Source: Leptotrichia sp. oral taxon 498 (GTDB taxonomy: Bacteria; Fusobacteriota; Fusobacteriia; Fusobacteriales; Leptotrichiaceae). From it: DNA of 64,000 nt. Below the pieces are notes generated by a model. That model had not been told where the DNA came from. It did not search any database and saw only the letters and a program-made list of their open reading frames with translations. How positions within the stretch are numbered: position 1 is the first letter of the stretch; each line of letters starts with the position of its first letter. The position numbers were made by a program, and so were the translations under genes. The DNA is taken from the NCBI RefSeq assembly GCF_002240055.1, contig NZ_CP016753.1, positions 434,001 to 498,000 of the forward strand. Direction: 5' to 3'. Of this stretch, positions 60,987-64,000 are shown one piece after another.

Positions 60987-61358
60987 ATGAAAAAAACAAA
61001 AGAAGAACTTCCTATTTGTGAATCAAAAGCTATTCACAATGAAACTATACAAAAAGTAAAAAAAAGTTTTCCAAAAGAAGAAATAATAACTGATACTGCA
61101 GACTTTTTCAAAGTTTTGGGCGATGCTACAAGAATGAAAATATTGAGTGCACTATTTCGAGAAGAAATGTGCGTCTGTGACATCGCAAACTTACTCGCTA
61201 TGACACAATCAGCGATTTCACATCAACTGAGAGTCCTAAAACAGACAAGACTTGTAAAATATAGAAAAGAAGGAAAAGTTGTCTATTATTCGCTGGAAGA
61301 CGAACATGTAAAACATATTGTTGAAGAAGCGATTTCACATATTTCAGAAAAAAAATAA
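60987..61358 (+). CDS. ArsR/SmtB-family metal-sensing repressor
   Basis: A 123-residue winged-helix regulator. The CadC-type alpha-3 site EMCVCDIA (C62, C64) plus an N-terminal C11 suggest soft-metal (Cd/Pb/Zn) sensing; D105, H107, H110 and H118 in DEHVKHIVEEAISHIS form an alpha-5 type site. The recognition helix is TQSAISHQLRVLKQ. ATG at 60987 follows AAGGAG; longer frames start within the promoter. No metal pump is adjacent, so the target is elsewhere or itself. Confidence 0.9.
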   Translation: MKKTKEELPICESKAIHNETIQKVKKSFPKEEIITDTADFFKVLGDATRMKILSALFREEMCVCDIANLLAMTQSAISHQLRVLKQTRLVKYRKEGKVVYYSLEDEHVKHIVEEAISHISEKK

Positions 61359-61360
61359 TC

Positions 61361-61389
61361 TTGAAATCATTTTAAATATGTGCTAATAT
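61361..61389 (+). promoter_or_regulatory. Promoter of tpx
   Basis: TTGAAA (61361-61366), 17-nt spacer, TAATAT (61384-61389). Confidence 0.5.
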
Positions 61390-61429
61390 TAATTAATGAA
61401 AATAAGAAAGGAAAGAAGGGAACAGAAAA

Positions 61430-61945
61430 ATGAAAGAATATAAAAATAAAGTTACATTTTTTAAAAATCCAGTTACATTGGTTGGAAATGAAGTAAAAGT
61501 AGGAGATAGTGCAGTTGACTTTACTGTTTTAGCTCCAGATTTAAAAGAAGTAAAATTGAGCGACTACCGTGGAAAAGTTGTTGTAATCGCAGTATTTCCA
61601 TCAGTTGACACAGGAGTTTGTGCATTACAGCTGACAAGATTTAATAAAGAAGCTGCTAGTTTTAGTGACGATGTGCAACTGCTTTCAATCTCGGTTGACT
61701 TGCCTTTCGCACTTGGAAGATATTGTGCTGACAAAGGTATTAAAAATGCTCTAACTACTTCAGACCACAGGGAATTAGACTTTGGTCATAAATATGGATT
61801 CGCAATAAAAGAATTACGATTACTTGCAAGAGGTACTGTTATCATCGACAAAAACGGTATCATAAAATATGTTGAATATGTTCCTGAAATCAGCGAACAT
61901 CCAAACTATGAAAAAGCACTTGAAGTAATAAAAGAATTAGTTTAA
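61430..61945 (+). CDS. tpx: Thiol peroxidase Tpx
   Basis: A 171-residue atypical 2-Cys peroxiredoxin. The peroxidatic C64 sits in FPSVDTGVCALQ and resolving C99 in RYCADKG. FDFGHKYGFAI-type region and the C-terminal VEYVPEISEHPNYEKAL follow the family. It reduces peroxides with electrons from thioredoxin, and trxB at 41191 could supply them. GGAAAG precedes the ATG. Confidence 0.95.
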   Translation: MKEYKNKVTFFKNPVTLVGNEVKVGDSAVDFTVLAPDLKEVKLSDYRGKVVVIAVFPSVDTGVCALQLTRFNKEAASFSDDVQLLSISVDLPFALGRYCADKGIKNALTTSDHRELDFGHKYGFAIKELRLLARGTVIIDKNGIIKYVEYVPEISEHPNYEKALEVIKELV

Positions 61946-61958
61946 AAAATTAAAAAAA

Positions 61959-62016
61959 ATACCTTCTTTTTGTAATAATAAATTGAACAGTTATTACAAT
62001 AGAAGGTATTTTTTTA
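61959..62016 (+). terminator. Terminator of tpx
   Basis: AATACCTTCT / AGAAGGTATT stem (61959-61968 and 62001-62010) followed by T7. Confidence 0.8.
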
Positions 62017-62043
62017 TAATATTAAAAATTTTTACACATCCAA

Positions 62044-62072
62044 TAAAAAAATGTCTCCCTTTTGGGAAACAT
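62044..62072 (-). terminator. Terminator of the FadA-like operon
   Basis: ATGTTTCCC / GGGAGACAT stem with T7 on the minus strand. Confidence 0.8.
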
Positions 62073-62079
62073 TTTAAAA

Positions 62080-62475
62080 TTATCTTAATGATTTTAATAA
62101 TTCAAAATTATCAATAATTTTTTGTTGATTTTCTATTTCTTTAGCTATTTGATTACTCAAAGCTTTATATTCTGAAGCTTTTGTTTTGAATTCTTTTCCA
62201 AAAATACTTGTTTGTGCTGATGATTCAATTGTAGAAATTCTTTCATCAATTGTTGCTTGTATTTTTGAATATTCGTCTATTTTTTGTTGAGCTGCTGCTG
62301 CTTTTGCTTCTTCTTGAGCAAATTTTTGGTCTTCCATTTTTTGCAAATCAGTTAATTGTTTTTCTAAGTTATTTAAACTGTTTTCAATTGAACTTGTACC
62401 TTTTTTATCAGTAGCACCAAATGACATACTACTTATTGCCAATACTCCCAATAAAATTGCTAATTTTTTTTTCAT
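62080..62475 (-). CDS. FadA-like coiled-coil adhesin (second gene)
   Basis: A 131-residue exported protein (signal MKKKLAILLGVLAISSMSFGA). The mature chain is a long helix rich in Ala, Glu, Lys and Gln ending DNFELLKSLR, matching the FadA end (DFEKIQALR). FadA is the Fusobacterium adhesin that binds cadherins and forms filaments of antiparallel helical hairpins. ATG lies 2 nt after the upstream stop, and its AAAGGAGAA site is within the end of that gene, so the pair is translationally coupled. Confidence 0.75.
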   Translation of the reverse strand: MKKKLAILLGVLAISSMSFGATDKKGTSSIENSLNNLEKQLTDLQKMEDQKFAQEEAKAAAAQQKIDEYSKIQATIDERISTIESSAQTSIFGKEFKTKASEYKALSNQIAKEIENQQKIIDNFELLKSLR

Positions 62476-62477
62476 TC

Positions 62478-62912
62478 TTATTCTTCTCCTTTCAATTGTT
62501 CTAACGCTTGATAATTTTCAACTACATTTGACAATTTTTTAATTTCAGAATCTAAAGCTTTAACAACATTTTTATATTCTTTTACGATTCCAGCATATTT
62601 TGCTTTGAATACTTTAGAATTTTCTGCACTTTCAATTTTTGAGATTTTTTCTTCGATTTGAGATTTTAATGCTTGTTTTTCTTCAAGTTGTTTAGCTGCG
62701 TTTTCTGCATTAGCTTTAATTTTTCCAAATTCTTGGTTTTCCATATCTACTAATCTCGCATATTCAGCTTCTAATTGATTAAATCTACCAACTAATGTCT
62801 GTGCTTGTGCTTTTGTTGCTACTTTTTTCCCAGGTTTTGTTTTTGCAGTTTGTGTATTAGCAGAAAATGACATCATACTTAAAACTACAAACAAAATTCC
62901 AACTTTTTTCAT
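62478..62912 (-). CDS. FadA-like coiled-coil adhesin (first gene)
   Basis: A 144-residue exported protein (signal MKKVGILFVVLSMMSFSA) with a charged linker TKPGKKVATKAQ and the FadA-like start of the helix LVGRFNQLEAEYARLVDMENQEF. It is all-helical and ends ENYQALEQLKGEE. It is a tandem paralogue of 62080-62475 and precedes it. A near-perfect promoter lies upstream. Adhesive function is inferred from family. Confidence 0.75.
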   Translation of the reverse strand: MKKVGILFVVLSMMSFSANTQTAKTKPGKKVATKAQAQTLVGRFNQLEAEYARLVDMENQEFGKIKANAENAAKQLEEKQALKSQIEEKISKIESAENSKVFKAKYAGIVKEYKNVVKALDSEIKKLSNVVENYQALEQLKGEE

Positions 62913-62948
62913 TTTTGCCTCCTAAAAAATTTATCTTTATTTTCTATT

Positions 62949-62977
62949 ATTATATATTATTTCTCAATTAATGTCAA
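62949..62977 (-). promoter_or_regulatory. Perfect consensus promoter of the FadA-like operon
   Basis: Minus-strand TTGACA (62972-62977), 17-nt spacer and TATAAT (62949-62954), consistent with strong constitutive expression. Confidence 0.8.
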
Positions 62978-63164
62978 TTTTTATTTAAAAAAAATAATTT
63001 AACTAAGTTTTGAACTCCTCTTTCTCTTTTTTTCAAAGAAAAATTTTTGAAAATACTTACTTTTTTTAAGTCAATATTTTGTCAAAACCTTCGAGTAGTC
63101 CCAAACTTAGTTTGTAAGAAATTATATTAATTAACTTTTTTCATTTTTTCAATTTTTATAACAA

Positions 63165-64000
<836 letters not shown>

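Overview
The window is about 64 kb of a very AT-rich, gene-dense chromosome. It encodes a diderm cell: KdsC (LPS Kdo synthesis), outer-membrane beta-barrels and tandem FadA-like adhesins occur beside Fusobacteriota-style housekeeping genes. The closest match is a Leptotrichiaceae member, most likely Leptotrichia. This is inferred from protein character and composition; no search was run. There is no prophage, CRISPR array or rRNA operon, and only one tRNA.

Layout. 1-2205: the 5' two-thirds of leuS, then an unannotated compact locus with two tiny hydrophobic ORFs, a convergent perfect-consensus promoter and a shared bidirectional terminator, organised like a type I (par/Fst-like) toxin-antitoxin module. 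2206-7300: an exported protein, an orphan OmpR-type regulator, a YoaK-like membrane protein, an NMO-type flavoprotein and a Crp/Fnr regulator. 7398-12199: a complete livJHMGF branched-chain amino acid ABC operon. 12519-14088: two divergent outer-membrane barrel paralogues. 14250-23960: HAD phosphatase, holB, mreB, cbiD-cbiC, mutS2, formyl-THF cyclo-ligase, tRNA-Thr, a 5'-truncated thiD-like gene and metF. 24071-31527: HtrA protease, YebC, cobC-cobS-ruvA-murI, a D-Ala-D-Ala carboxypeptidase and TatD. 31606-38630: exported paralogues, luxS, a lysozyme-like exported protein, LMW-PTPase and an S8-like exported protease. 38787-42174: UPF0210 plus ACT pair, a 458-bp element with 28-bp perfect terminal inverted repeats, and trxB. 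42279-50375: DMT transporter, recG and an ECF transporter operon split by a macrodomain gene and two membrane-protein genes. 50521-51526: an orphan IS200/IS605 right-end (omegaRNA-like) unit with its own promoter, next to a frameshifted kinase-like gene. 51625-54504: an SPFH / PspA / zinc-ribbon membrane-stress module. 54611-64000: MliC-like exported proteins, gapN, a FakA-DegV fusion with kdsC, an ArsR regulator, tpx, two FadA-like adhesins and eno.

How the genes work together. Several groups are functional units: Liv uptake; envelope stress (PspA module, HtrA); wall metabolism (murI, DacA-like, mreB); one-carbon metabolism (metF, cyclo-ligase); scattered cobalamin genes; and NADPH/redox (gapN, trxB, tpx). 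Three genes (leuS, mutS2, a kinase-like gene) are each interrupted by one missing base in a homopolymer. leuS is normally essential, so sequencing or assembly indels are the likeliest cause.
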